Under the pieces are notes generated by a model that did no database searches, was not told where the DNA came from, and saw only the letters and a program-made list of their open reading frames with translations. Positions 19,116 to 27,965 of a DNA stretch of 64,000 nt are shown here, one piece after another. The stretch comes from Planctomycetota bacterium (GTDB lineage Bacteria; Planctomycetota; UBA1135; UBA2386): positions 957,001 through 1,021,000 of the forward strand of contig JADJPQ010000001.1 of NCBI GenBank assembly GCA_016713175.1, given 5' to 3'. How positions within the stretch are numbered: the stretch's first letter is position 1; each line of letters begins with the position of its first letter. Position numbers and translations under genes: made by a program.

Positions 19116-20729
19116 TCAGCGCCGGCTCGGGCCGTCGTCGTCGTCGCCGGTTCTCGGCAACGCCTTTTGCGGCGGCAGCGGTTTTGGCGCCGGTCGTGCG
19201 GTGGGCGCCGTTGCCGGTTTCGCGACCGGCGCCGGCTGATCCGCAGCGCGCCCGAAGTGGCGATAGAGCGCCAGCATCGTCTGGCTCTGCCACGTCGCGA
19301 AGGCCTGCAGTTCGGCGCCGAGCTTCTCCTTGGTCGCGGCCCGGACCCGCGGCGTACACGCCTTCTGCAGCGCGACGGTGACCTGGTCGTCGTTGCCGAT
19401 CGTCAGTTCGTCGCCCGACTTGTCGTCGAGCAGCACGCGCGCGACGACCTTCAGGTCGTACTGGCCGTGCAGGTCGGGGTGGAACACGCCCGATTCCAGC
19501 AGCCGCAACAGGTCGATGTGCGGACGCGCCAGTGCCGCACGGATGCCCGCTTTGTGTTCGGGCACGTCCTCCAGCAGCATCCGCAGCATGTCGTGCGTCC
19601 GATGGCCCCAGACGACCAGCATGCCGCCGATGTCGAAGTGCTTGGCCAGCGACGTCACGAAGCCAGGCCGCGGATCTTCGCGATCGGCGAACACGAACGC
19701 ACCCGGTTCGACGCGACCGTCCTGGTAGAGCGTCTGCACGGCCCAGCCGTACGGCAACTGCCGCCACGGTCGCTGGCCATCGAACTTCGGCAAGGCCTCG
19801 GTCACGCCGATCGTGGTCAGGAAATGCAGCGGGAACTCGACCGACCGCAGCTCTTCGCGGACGAACGGCTCGACCGCCAGCGCGTTCTGCACGACGCACT
19901 GCACGGTGCGCCGCTGGCGGAACGTCAGGCCGGAGCGACGCGGATCGAGCTTGCCGATTTCGTCGATCGCTTCCTCGTGCAACATCGACTCCTGCTGGCG
20001 GGTCAGGTCCGGCAGTTCGCGCAGAGGATGCGCCGGGCCCTCCTTGGTGCAGCGGGCCAGGTGCGGACACGGAAATGGCGTCGTGCACCAGGTGCCCATC
20101 GGCAGCTGCAGCGCGCCATCGTCGTCCATCTGGGCGCGGAACGCCCCCAGTTGCTCCTGCACGCGCGGCAGCATCTGCCGCACCTTGGCGGTCACGTCGG
20201 CGTTCTTGAACAGCTGCAGCGGCAGCAGTTCGGCGCCGGCCTTGTGCACGTACTTCGGATTCAGGTGCAGCAGGAACGCGGCGCGCACGGTGAACCCCGC
20301 CTGCTCGATGGTCTGCGTCTGCAGCGCCAGGTCGGCGATGTAGCGCGGCTTGACCTTGGTGCCGGACTTCACTTCGTAGACGTCGAGGCCGGCCTTCTGC
20401 ACCAGCAGGATGTCACAGCGGACCTGCACATCGCCGGCGGCGAACGCGGCGCCGAACACGATGGGCGTCTGCGCCTCGATCGCGGCCTTGGTCTCGGCGA
20501 CGGCCTTGCCATGATCCTGGGCCTTGATCGCGACGCCTTTGGGGAACGCGCCGCGCGCCAGTTCGATCAACTGCTGGCCGGCTTCGGCCAGGGCCTTGCG
20601 GACGTCGCTCAGTTCGATGTCGGTCGGCTCGTGGGCGTCCAGGTAGAGGCGCTTGAGGCACTGCTGGCCGGCTTCGAACAGCGGTTTGTCGAGCGGGCGG
20701 ACGGAATCCTGCTTGGCGGTCTTCTTCAA
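19116..20729 (-). CDS. Cas4/RecB-like Fe-S nuclease domain plus DUF2779
   Basis: A 537-residue protein. The N-terminal half is a PD-(D/E)XK nuclease: Asp106 in RCDILL and Glu119-x-Lys121 in YEVKSG. Cys24 and the trio Cys215, Cys221 and Cys227 are arranged as in Cas4/AddB-type iron-sulphur nucleases. The second half matches DUF2779, an RNase-H-like exonuclease relative, with PKFDGQRPWRQLPYGWAV, EDPRPGF, and VFHPDLHGQYDLKVVAR. The expected first DxE motif (usually LDFET) is replaced by PLHFLTT, so that site may be inactive. The C-terminus is Pro-rich. It starts a run of minus-strand genes; DNA or RNA cleavage is likely, the pathway unknown. Confidence 0.78.
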   Translation of the reverse strand: MKKTAKQDSVRPLDKPLFEAGQQCLKRLYLDAHEPTDIELSDVRKALAEAGQQLIELARGAFPKGVAIKAQDHGKAVAETKAAIEAQTPIVFGAAFAAGDVQVRCDILLVQKAGLDVYEVKSGTKVKPRYIADLALQTQTIEQAGFTVRAAFLLHLNPKYVHKAGAELLPLQLFKNADVTAKVRQMLPRVQEQLGAFRAQMDDDGALQLPMGTWCTTPFPCPHLARCTKEGPAHPLRELPDLTRQQESMLHEEAIDEIGKLDPRRSGLTFRQRRTVQCVVQNALAVEPFVREELRSVEFPLHFLTTIGVTEALPKFDGQRPWRQLPYGWAVQTLYQDGRVEPGAFVFADREDPRPGFVTSLAKHFDIGGMLVVWGHRTHDMLRMLLEDVPEHKAGIRAALARPHIDLLRLLESGVFHPDLHGQYDLKVVARVLLDDKSGDELTIGNDDQVTVALQKACTPRVRAATKEKLGAELQAFATWQSQTMLALYRHFGRAADQPAPVAKPATAPTARPAPKPLPPQKALPRTGDDDDGPSRR

Positions 20730-20783
20730 AGCGATCGTCGTGGGAGTCAGCCGGTGGCGAGGCCGGTTCCTGGGCGCCGGAGT

Positions 20784-21533
20784 CTACTGCGGCGGGTCGG
20801 CGGCTCCAACAGAACGGCGATTCCAGCGGTACAGCACGACCAGCACCAGCCCGACCAGGCCACCGACCAGCAGCGGGGTCCACAGCCGATCCGACAACGT
20901 CTGTCCGCCCTTGGCCCGGCGCGCAAAGGTCAGTGTCGCCAGCATCTTGCGGAACTCCGGCAGGTCGCGTTCCCAGTTCGCCGCTGCGGTCGTGAAGGCC
21001 AGGGAGACCTGGCGGCCGCCGGTCGGGGCATGCACATCGAGGCTCTGCAGCGGCGGCAGGTCGTTCCCTGGCAGTGTCGTGCGGATCGCGGTGATCACCT
21101 CGTGGCCGCCAGCCAGCTTCTCCTTCTGGATGGCGGTGACGGTGTGGGTCGGGCCGCCGTCGCGATTGCGTTCGCGCCAACTGGCCGCGATCCTCTCGGC
21201 GAAGTCGGCGTCGGTGAACCATTCCTGATCCTGTTCGACGACGTACAGGAACGGCGGCGCGAACGGCCCGGCGAGCCACTGTTCCAGCGGGCCGACGACG
21301 TAGAACATGCCGGGTTCGGTGTGCGAGAACTCGGCGGGCAGCGGACGGTGGCGTTGTTGCAGGTCCTTCAGCGCGCCAGGGGCCAGTTGCCGCCAGCCGG
21401 CCGGCACGTCGAGGTGGAACGCGCGGGTCGCCGGGAAGAACCGTTCCATGCCAGGTGCCGGCGGCGGCGAGTCCTGTGCGGTCGCGGTCGTGGCGAGCGC
21501 GGCGCCGAGCAGCGCGATCAGGGCGCGGTTCAT
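20784..21533 (-). CDS. Exported, C-terminally membrane-anchored protein of unknown function
   Basis: A 249-residue protein with a signal peptide (cut probably at ATAQ, residue 20), a soluble domain, and a single hydrophobic segment near the C-terminus (LLVGGLVGLVLVVLY) followed by a basic tail. The body contains FHLDVPAGWRQLAP and later EVITAIRTTLPG, reminiscent of PsbP/DcrB-like lipoprotein domains that begin with a 'VPxGW' motif, but I cannot assign it. The frame is open well upstream to 21887, but the start at 21533 is the one that makes a signal peptide. It lies between two other minus-strand genes with gaps of about 54 bases. Confidence 0.65.
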   Translation of the reverse strand: MNRALIALLGAALATTATAQDSPPPAPGMERFFPATRAFHLDVPAGWRQLAPGALKDLQQRHRPLPAEFSHTEPGMFYVVGPLEQWLAGPFAPPFLYVVEQDQEWFTDADFAERIAASWRERNRDGGPTHTVTAIQKEKLAGGHEVITAIRTTLPGNDLPPLQSLDVHAPTGGRQVSLAFTTAAANWERDLPEFRKMLATLTFARRAKGGQTLSDRLWTPLLVGGLVGLVLVVLYRWNRRSVGAADPPQ

Positions 21534-21586
21534 CGGCGGCAGCGTAGCCCGGATTGCGAACTTGGGAAGTTGCCGCCGTGACCCCG

Positions 21587-22012
21587 TCAGCGCAGTTCGA
21601 GGATTCCGCCGACCCGCAGCGACTGCCACTGTCCGTACAGCCGCTGCCAATGCGCCAGCACGGCGCGAACGAACGCCGCATCGACGAACGGCGGCAACAC
21701 GTGCCCCTGCGACGGCAGATACTCCGCGGCGCGGTCGACGAACTGCTGCGGATCGACCTCGCGTCCGGCCACACCCTGCAACATGCCGACCAGCACTTCG
21801 GTGACCGCGTAGGCCTGGCTCGTCGTCGTCGGTGCGGCGCCCTGGCCGAGGAACGCATCGGTGATGCCGGCGCGGTTCTCGAAGCACCAGTGCATCAGGT
21901 CGTGCCGCACGAAGCTGCGCGAATCGAGTTCATCGCGGGTCGTGGTGCCGTCGTCGCGTTGCACCAGGAGCAGGTGGCGATGCGGCGTCAGCTTGTGCAG
22001 GCGGAACTGCAT
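21587..22012 (-). CDS. Small conserved-looking cytoplasmic protein, unknown function
   Basis: A 141-residue protein without signal peptide or membrane segment. It starts MQFRLHKLTPHRHLLLVQRDDG and contains SRSFVRHDLMHWCFENRAG, which gives a His-rich segment (HDLMHW) that could bind a metal. Third codon positions are strongly GC-biased, like those of neighbouring genes, which supports it as real. I do not recognise the family. The gene sits in a same-strand run with gaps of 53 and 40 bases. Confidence 0.6.
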   Translation of the reverse strand: MQFRLHKLTPHRHLLLVQRDDGTTTRDELDSRSFVRHDLMHWCFENRAGITDAFLGQGAAPTTTSQAYAVTEVLVGMLQGVAGREVDPQQFVDRAAEYLPSQGHVLPPFVDAAFVRAVLAHWQRLYGQWQSLRVGGILELR

Positions 22013-22052
22013 GCGGCGTCGATGCTACCACCGGCGCCGCGCGCCGCGGGTC

Positions 22053-22979
22053 TCACCAGCGCAGGATGCAGTCGAACGTGATCCGGGTGTCCATGATGTC
22101 ATCGTCCGGATCGGTCAGCGCGAACTCGTAGACCAGACCGACCTCGACCTTCTGGATCGCTTCCATCCGCATGCCGACGCCGGCCCAGCAGACGAACTCG
22201 CCGCCGACGTTGGAGCCGAGATTGGCGTAATCCAGGCCGCCGATCGGCAATGCGCCGTAGGCGGAATTGGCATCGCCATCCGACAGATAGTGCACGCCAT
22301 GCAGTTCGACCGTCGGCGCAAACACGCGGTCGGCGCCCTTGTTCAGGTCGTAGTCGAAGTGCAGGTCCCAGTGCAGCACGTTGTTGCCTTCGTCCTGGTC
22401 CGTCGGCACGCGCAGCGTGACATTGGCCAGCACGTGGGCTTCGTCATAGCCCTTGGCAAACGACACGAACGGGCTCAATTCGACCGTCGTGCCCTGCAGG
22501 ATGCCGCGGTGGCCGTTCTCGGTCTCCAGGCGGATGCCGGGCGTGACCAGCATGTCCTTGCCCTTGTCCTCGAGCGCCACGTACTTGATGCCTGCCGCCA
22601 GGTCGTTCCAGCCTTCGTCCTCGCCGAGCAGACCCGTGTCCATCTCGGTGTAGCCGTCCTTGGTGGCGATGATGCCCAGCCGTTCGGTCACCGCGACGCG
22701 GGCCTGCAGCGCGTAGACGGTGACGTTGCCGCCCTGCAGCAGCGAGTTGTCGCTGAAGTTGTGGCGCAGGTAGAGCAACCGGATGCCGGTGTCGTTGGTC
22801 GGCGTTTCGAAGTAGAGCGGCTGACCGATCGGATCATGGAAGTGCTCGTAGCCCTTCAGTCCGGCGAGGAAGTCGGACTTGCCGGGTGCCGCGGCATCCT
22901 GCGCGACAAGGCCGGCACCGACCAGGGCGGTGGCCACGGTGGCGAGAAGACGAGACGAACGGGTTTCGCGGAGGGTCAT
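22053..22979 (-). CDS. Outer-membrane beta-barrel-type protein
   Basis: A 308-residue exported protein with a signal peptide (cut probably at GLVAQ). It is a succession of amphipathic strands rich in alternating residues (LQARVAVTERLGIIA, IKYVALEDKGKDMLVTPGI, VLHWDLHFDYDLN, KVEVGLVYEFALTD). It ends in a terminal aromatic residue (ILRW), as typical barrel proteins do. It resembles the transporter-like putative barrel families that are common in Gram-negative bacteria. The frame is open to 22991; the ATG at 22979 gives a cleaner signal peptide. Ligand and partner are unknown. Confidence 0.65.
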   Translation of the reverse strand: MTLRETRSSRLLATVATALVGAGLVAQDAAAPGKSDFLAGLKGYEHFHDPIGQPLYFETPTNDTGIRLLYLRHNFSDNSLLQGGNVTVYALQARVAVTERLGIIATKDGYTEMDTGLLGEDEGWNDLAAGIKYVALEDKGKDMLVTPGIRLETENGHRGILQGTTVELSPFVSFAKGYDEAHVLANVTLRVPTDQDEGNNVLHWDLHFDYDLNKGADRVFAPTVELHGVHYLSDGDANSAYGALPIGGLDYANLGSNVGGEFVCWAGVGMRMEAIQKVEVGLVYEFALTDPDDDIMDTRITFDCILRW

Positions 22980-23098
22980 GCACCAGCGCAAGCCGCGACG
23001 CTGGCAGGTTTTTCCGTTTCGGTCGGCGCTACGGACTGTTCGCCGGGCGATGGGGCAGTTCGGCGCTGCCGGCTACGTCGGTGTGCGGGGCACGCCGC

Positions 23099-23650
23099 TC
23101 AGCGGGCGAACACGTCGGCGATACGCAGGCGCAGGTCGGGCAGCAGATCGTCGGTGAAGAGATCGGCGATGCCCAGAACGCGTGGCGCATGGCCGCTGCG
23201 CCAGACCGTGAACGAAGCGTCGGCAGGATCCGCGATCACGACCGTGGCGCAGCCGGCCGCCAGCCACCGACGGGCCTTGGCGTCGAGTTCGGTCGACGTG
23301 TCGCCGGGCGAACGCACTTCGATCGCCAGGTCCGGCGCACCGGGGAAGAAACCGCGTTCCCACGCGCGCAGTCTGCCCGTGCGCACGAACGCGATGTCCG
23401 GGGCCAGCACGGTGTCCGGATCGCGAGCGATCAGGAATCCGGGATCGCCGGCCCAGACTTCACCTGCCGCGCGCGGGTCGACATGGTCCAACAACAGCTT
23501 GGCCAGGCGCGCGGTCACTCGGGCGTGCGGTGGGCCGACGGGACTCATGGTCCGCACCTCGCCGGCCACCAGTTCGCAGCGCTCGCCGCGCGTGTGCCAC
23601 AATTGGTCGGCAGTGACCGGCTGCCGCGGATGGATGGACATTGCTGACAT
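23099..23650 (-). CDS. Uma2-family (DUF820) putative restriction-endonuclease-fold protein
   Basis: A 183-residue protein with the PD-(D/E)XK core of the Uma2 family: LVAGEVRTMSPVGPPHA, then APDIAFV, DLAIEVRSPGDT (acidic and basic core positions), and KARRWLAAGCATVVIADP. These proteins are highly expanded in cyanobacteria and Planctomycetota, and their biological role is not settled. The frame is open to 23731, but homology starts around the Met codons at 23650 and 23641. It stands alone, with roughly 120-base gaps on each side. Confidence 0.82.
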   Translation of the reverse strand: MSAMSIHPRQPVTADQLWHTRGERCELVAGEVRTMSPVGPPHARVTARLAKLLLDHVDPRAAGEVWAGDPGFLIARDPDTVLAPDIAFVRTGRLRAWERGFFPGAPDLAIEVRSPGDTSTELDAKARRWLAAGCATVVIADPADASFTVWRSGHAPRVLGIADLFTDDLLPDLRLRIADVFAR

Positions 23651-23767
23651 GGTAACACTCGTCTGCTCCTGCCGGTGCCACCATGGCCCGGCAGGTGTCT
23701 GTGCAGCGAAATCGCCGCCGGTTACCGGCAATCGCGAAAATCGCGCGTCGACGAGTGGGTCAACGGC

Positions 23768-24931
23768 CTACTGGATCGTGAACGCGACGCCGTCGCTGCC
23801 GGTGAAGCCGAGCGGCCCGCACTGCCCGTCGGCGAAGCCGAACTGGAACACGAAGCCGGTGCCGAGGTAGACCGGTGAGTTCGGGATCGGCAGCATGATC
23901 CGCTGCAGCCCGCGACCGGTCGTGCCGGGCACGAAGGCCGAGGTCGACAGCACCGAGGCAAGCGAGAAGGCCAGTTGCACGCCGGCGAACGGCGGTTGGC
24001 CGGTGGGGGCGGCCTGGCCGGCGGCGACGACGATGCCGAGCGCCGAACTGGCCGGCAGCGGACCCTTGGTGCACCAGACCGTGAACGACGAGTTGCCGAC
24101 CGTCGGCGCGCCGCCGAGGGCGGTGTCGATCGTCCGTGCGCAGGTCGTCGTCGACGTGCCGAGGTTCAGCGCATTGGGCATCATCATGTTCAGGCCGGGA
24201 GCGCCGGCGGCGAAGCCGGTCGTGCCTACGGGCGTGCCGAGCAGACCGCGGCTGCTGTCGGCGTAGACGCCGTCGGCGTTGAAGGTGATCACCTTGCCGG
24301 GCATCGACATCAGCGTCTGGTTCATCGACTCGGTGATCTCGGCGGCGCTGCGCGGCATCGGCCAGATGCGCAGTTCGTCGATCAGGCCGTTCCAGGTCTC
24401 GACCCCCGGGAAGCTGGCGTCGCCATTGCCGATCCGCAGGATGCCGCCGTTGTTCGGGATGTCGCCACCCGTCGGCAGCGTGCGGGTCGCGATCTGCACG
24501 CCGTTCTTGTAGAGCGTCATCGTCTGGCCGTCGTAGGTCGCGGCGAGGTGGGTGAACTGCGCGAACTCCCCTGGCGCGAACAGGTAGTTCAGCACGTTCA
24601 GGCCGCCGGTCGGGCCGCGCATGATGAACTCGAGGCTGCGGTTGCCGGTGTTGGAGGCGCCGACGCGGAAGTTCCAGCTCTCGAGCTGCGGTTGGATGTT
24701 CTGCCGCGCGATCGTCGGCCAGTAGAACAGGCCGGTCGGGATCGTCGCGTCGTCGTAGGTGATCCAGGCTTCGATCGTGATGCCGGTCGGCGGCAGCATC
24801 GCCGGGTCGTATGGCACCTCGATGGCGCCGTCGATGCCGGTGGTGAACTGGAAGGCCTGGTTCTGGGCGGGGAGGAACGCGGCGACCGTGGTCGCCAGCA
24901 GCAGGTTCGTGGTGTTGCGCATTGGCGTCAT
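23768..24931 (-). CDS. Secreted LamG-like (concanavalin-fold) protein with shared C-terminal module
   Basis: A 387-residue exported protein. A signal peptide ends around FLPAQ, followed by a LamG/laminin-G-like jelly roll of about 200 residues. Seen are IEVPYDPAMLPPTGITIEAW, the inner strand HLAATYDGQTMTLYKNGVQIA, and WNGLIDELRIWPMPRSAAEI, all classic for this fold. The last roughly 120 residues hold a beta-rich module that ends with IMLPIPNSPVYLGTGFVFQF, resembling the C-terminal module of other secreted proteins here. Carbohydrate binding is likely. Two adjacent ATG codons (24931, 24922) are both possible starts. It is divergent from the DUF1549/DUF1553 gene. Confidence 0.8.
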   Translation of the reverse strand: MTPMRNTTNLLLATTVAAFLPAQNQAFQFTTGIDGAIEVPYDPAMLPPTGITIEAWITYDDATIPTGLFYWPTIARQNIQPQLESWNFRVGASNTGNRSLEFIMRGPTGGLNVLNYLFAPGEFAQFTHLAATYDGQTMTLYKNGVQIATRTLPTGGDIPNNGGILRIGNGDASFPGVETWNGLIDELRIWPMPRSAAEITESMNQTLMSMPGKVITFNADGVYADSSRGLLGTPVGTTGFAAGAPGLNMMMPNALNLGTSTTTCARTIDTALGGAPTVGNSSFTVWCTKGPLPASSALGIVVAAGQAAPTGQPPFAGVQLAFSLASVLSTSAFVPGTTGRGLQRIMLPIPNSPVYLGTGFVFQFGFADGQCGPLGFTGSDGVAFTIQ

Positions 24932-25023
24932 ATCGAGGTGCTCAGGATAGCGCGATCGGGCCGAGGCGCGGTTCCGGTTCGTCCGGAACTTGTCTAGACT
25001 CGACGGGCCCCTCGCAACGCTCC

Positions 25024-27963
25024 ATGGCACGACACCTCGTTCCGGTGTTCTCGTGGCTGGCTGGCATCGCCGTCGCGCAGCAATCGCTGCCGGCGCCGGC
25101 TGCCGGTGCGGTCGACTATCCATCGCAGATCGCGCCGCTGTTGGCCGAGCACTGCGGACGTTGCCATGGAGCGGAACGGCAACGCAACGGCCTGCGCCTC
25201 GATCGGCGGGCCGCGATCCTGAAGGGTGGGCGGCAAGGCCCGGCAGCGGTCGTCGGCGACAGCACGCAGAGCCTGCTGGTGCGCAAGGTCGCTGGCATGG
25301 CCGACGGCAAGGTGATGCCGCCGGAGGGCGCTCTGATGACGGCGGCGCAGCTCGGTTTGCTGCGCGCGTGGATCGATCAGGGCATGGCGATGCCGGGTGC
25401 GGACGGACCGGACGATGGCACGCATTGGTCGTATCGGGCCGTTCGCCTGCCGGCGCTGCCTCCGGTCGACGATGCGGCGTGGTGCCAGCAGCCACTGGAC
25501 CGGTTCGTTCTCCATCGACTGCAGCGCGAGGGTTTGCGCCCATCGCCGGCGGCGCCGCGCGCGACGTGGCTGCGGCGGGTGGCGTTGGATCTGTGTGGCC
25601 TCCCGCCGACGCCGGCGGAGGTCGCGGCGTTTCTGGCCGACACGGCGCCCGACGCGTACGAACGGCAGGTCGATCGGTTGCTGGCGTTGCCGAGCTACGG
25701 CGAGCAGCGCGCGTGGCGCTGGCTCGATCTGGCGCGCTATGCCGATTCGATGGGCTACGAGAAGGACGGTTTGCGTCGGACGATGTGGCGCTGGCGTGAT
25801 CAGCTGATCGCGTCGTGGAACGAAGACGTGCCGTTCGATCGCTTCACCCAGGAGCAGCTCGCCGGCGACTTGTTGCGGGCCGCGACGCTCGAGCAGCAGG
25901 TCGCCACCGCGTTCCATCGCCAGACGATGAACAACACCGAAGGCGGCACCGACAACGAAGAGTTCCGCTGCGCCGCGGTGGTCGATCGCGTCAACACGAC
26001 GATGTCGGTCTGGATGGGTTCGACGATGGCGTGCGCGCAATGCCACGACCACAAGTACGACCCGTTCACGCAGGTCGAGTACTACCGGCTGTTCGCATTC
26101 TTCGATCAGACCGAGGATGCCGATCGCGACGACGAGGCGCCGACGCTGCCGGCGCCGACCGCGGCGCAGCAGGCGCGGGCCATGGCGATTGCCGGCGAAC
26201 GCGCCGCGGCAGTCGCGGAGTTGCGGGCCGACGATGCAGCGGTGCAGGCGTGGGCCGAAGCCCAGCGCCGGGTGCTGTCGGCGTTCGATGCAGCGGCGCC
26301 GGTGGCGAGCACCTGGCAGGTGCTCGGGCCATTGGCGGCGGCTGACTTCGATGCGGCCTACGCGACGGTATGGGCACCCGAACGGGGTGTCACCAACGAC
26401 CGGCTGCAGGAAGGCTTGTCGTGGCGGCCGGCGCCGGAGTTCGTCGATGGCAGGGTGCACACCTGGCGCGGCGACAATTCGGCCTGGTACCTGTACCGGA
26501 CCATCGCGTCCGGCGCGGCGGCGAGTGCGGTGCTGTCGCTCGGCAGCGATGACGCGATCAAGGTCTGGTGGAACGGCAAGGAAGTGCTGGCGAAGAAGGT
26601 CGGCCGCGCCGCCGGTGCCGATCAGGAACTGCTGCCCGTCGAACTCACGCCCGGAATCAACACGCTGCTGCTGAAGATCGTCAACGGTGGCGGTCCCGGC
26701 GGTTTCTACTTCGATCTGCGGCGGTCGACGATGCCGCCCGAACTGGTCGCGACGCTGATGCTGCCACCGGATGCCTGCGACGAGGCGCAGCGCCAGCAGG
26801 TGCGCGATGCGTTCCGCCAGACGGCACCGGATCTGGCGCCGGTGCGGGCGAAGATCGCGGCGCTCGATGCCGAACTCGCGGCGCTGGCCGGACCGGCCGT
26901 GCCGGTGATGCGCGAACTGCCGGCGGATCGGCGGCGGACCACGCGAGTCCACGTTCGCGGGTCGTTCCTGACCCAGGGTGAGGTGGTCACGCCCGATGTG
27001 CCGTCGTGCTGGCCGCCGCTCGGCGATCGACCGCGCAACCGGCTCGGCCTGGCGCAGTGGTTGTGTGCGCCGGAGAATCCGTTGACCGCGCGCGTGCAGG
27101 TCAATCGCGTCTGGGAAGAACTGTTCGGCCGCGGCCTGGTCGAGACCGTCGAAGACTTCGGTGCGCAGGGCGATCCGCCGATGCATCCCGAACTGCTGGA
27201 CTGGCTGGCGGCCGGGTTCATGACCGACTGGTCGATGAAGCGATTGCTGCGGACGATCGTGCTGTCGGCGACCTATCGCCAGTCATCGGTGGTGTTGCCG
27301 GAACTGCTGGCACGCGATCCGTACAACCGGTTGCTGGCGCGCGCGCCGGCGCTGCGGCTGTCGGGCGAAGCACTGCGCGATCAGGCGCTGGCGGTGTCGG
27401 GGCTCCTGCGCGAACGGATCGGCGGTCCATCGGTGATGCCGCACCAGCCGGATGGCGTGTGGCTGCAGATGTACTCCGGCGATCGCTGGCAGACGAGTCC
27501 GGGCGACGATCGCTGGCGGCGGAGCATGTACACGTTCTGGCGGCGCACCAGTCCGCATCCGATGCTGATGGTGTTCGATGCGCCGAGTCGCGAGGTCTGC
27601 AAGACGCTGCGCGTGCGTACCAATACGCCGCTGCAGGCACTGGCGAGCTGGAACGATCCGCAGTTCGTCGAGGCGGCTGTGGCGCTGGCGGCACGGGCAT
27701 TGCGCGAACCGGGCGATGACCTGCCGCGCCTCGAGGCCGCGTTCGTCCGGTGCCTGTTGCGCGCGCCGACCGAACGCGAACGCGACCGGCTGCTGCTGCT
27801 GGTGCGCGATGAGCGCCGGCACTTCGCGGCCAACCCAGCGGCGGCTACGGCGCTGGTCGGACCGTGGACCGAACTCGCGGGGCCGCCGCCGATCGAACTG
27901 GCGACGTTCACCGTGCTCGCCAACGTCTTGCTGTCGCTGGACGAGTTCGTCACCCGAGGCTGA
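25024..27963 (+). CDS. DUF1549/DUF1553 planctomycete cytochrome-like protein
   Basis: A 979-residue exported protein of the PSCyt1-PSCyt2-PSD1 type, a hallmark of Planctomycetota and relatives. A signal peptide is followed by a C-type cytochrome-like motif (Cys44-x-x-Cys47-His48 in HCGRCHG), the DUF1549 domain with ACAQCHDHKYDPF, and the DUF1553 domain with NPLTARVQVNRVWEELFG, SATYRQSS and LQALASWNDPQFVEAA. Between the two DUF domains lies an extra beta-rich segment (about residues 420-600, with GDNSAWYLYRTI and SDDAIKVWWNGKEVL) resembling a PA14-like carbohydrate module. The start at 25024 precedes the signal peptide. It is followed after two bases by its usual DUF1501 partner. Polysaccharide or sulphated-glycan turnover at the envelope is a common suggestion. 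Confidence 0.93.
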   Translation: MARHLVPVFSWLAGIAVAQQSLPAPAAGAVDYPSQIAPLLAEHCGRCHGAERQRNGLRLDRRAAILKGGRQGPAAVVGDSTQSLLVRKVAGMADGKVMPPEGALMTAAQLGLLRAWIDQGMAMPGADGPDDGTHWSYRAVRLPALPPVDDAAWCQQPLDRFVLHRLQREGLRPSPAAPRATWLRRVALDLCGLPPTPAEVAAFLADTAPDAYERQVDRLLALPSYGEQRAWRWLDLARYADSMGYEKDGLRRTMWRWRDQLIASWNEDVPFDRFTQEQLAGDLLRAATLEQQVATAFHRQTMNNTEGGTDNEEFRCAAVVDRVNTTMSVWMGSTMACAQCHDHKYDPFTQVEYYRLFAFFDQTEDADRDDEAPTLPAPTAAQQARAMAIAGERAAAVAELRADDAAVQAWAEAQRRVLSAFDAAAPVASTWQVLGPLAAADFDAAYATVWAPERGVTNDRLQEGLSWRPAPEFVDGRVHTWRGDNSAWYLYRTIASGAAASAVLSLGSDDAIKVWWNGKEVLAKKVGRAAGADQELLPVELTPGINTLLLKIVNGGGPGGFYFDLRRSTMPPELVATLMLPPDACDEAQRQQVRDAFRQTAPDLAPVRAKIAALDAELAALAGPAVPVMRELPADRRRTTRVHVRGSFLTQGEVVTPDVPSCWPPLGDRPRNRLGLAQWLCAPENPLTARVQVNRVWEELFGRGLVETVEDFGAQGDPPMHPELLDWLAAGFMTDWSMKRLLRTIVLSATYRQSSVVLPELLARDPYNRLLARAPALRLSGEALRDQALAVSGLLRERIGGPSVMPHQPDGVWLQMYSGDRWQTSPGDDRWRRSMYTFWRRTSPHPMLMVFDAPSREVCKTLRVRTNTPLQALASWNDPQFVEAAVALAARALREPGDDLPRLEAAFVRCLLRAPTERERDRLLLLVRDERRHFAANPAAATALVGPWTELAGPPPIELATFTVLANVLLSLDEFVTRG

Positions 27964-27965
27964 TC

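Noticed and set aside
26026..26064. Second CxxCH (ACAQCHDHKYDPF) as an extra cytochrome site
   Set aside because: This segment is a regular part of DUF1549 domains and need not bind haem separately.
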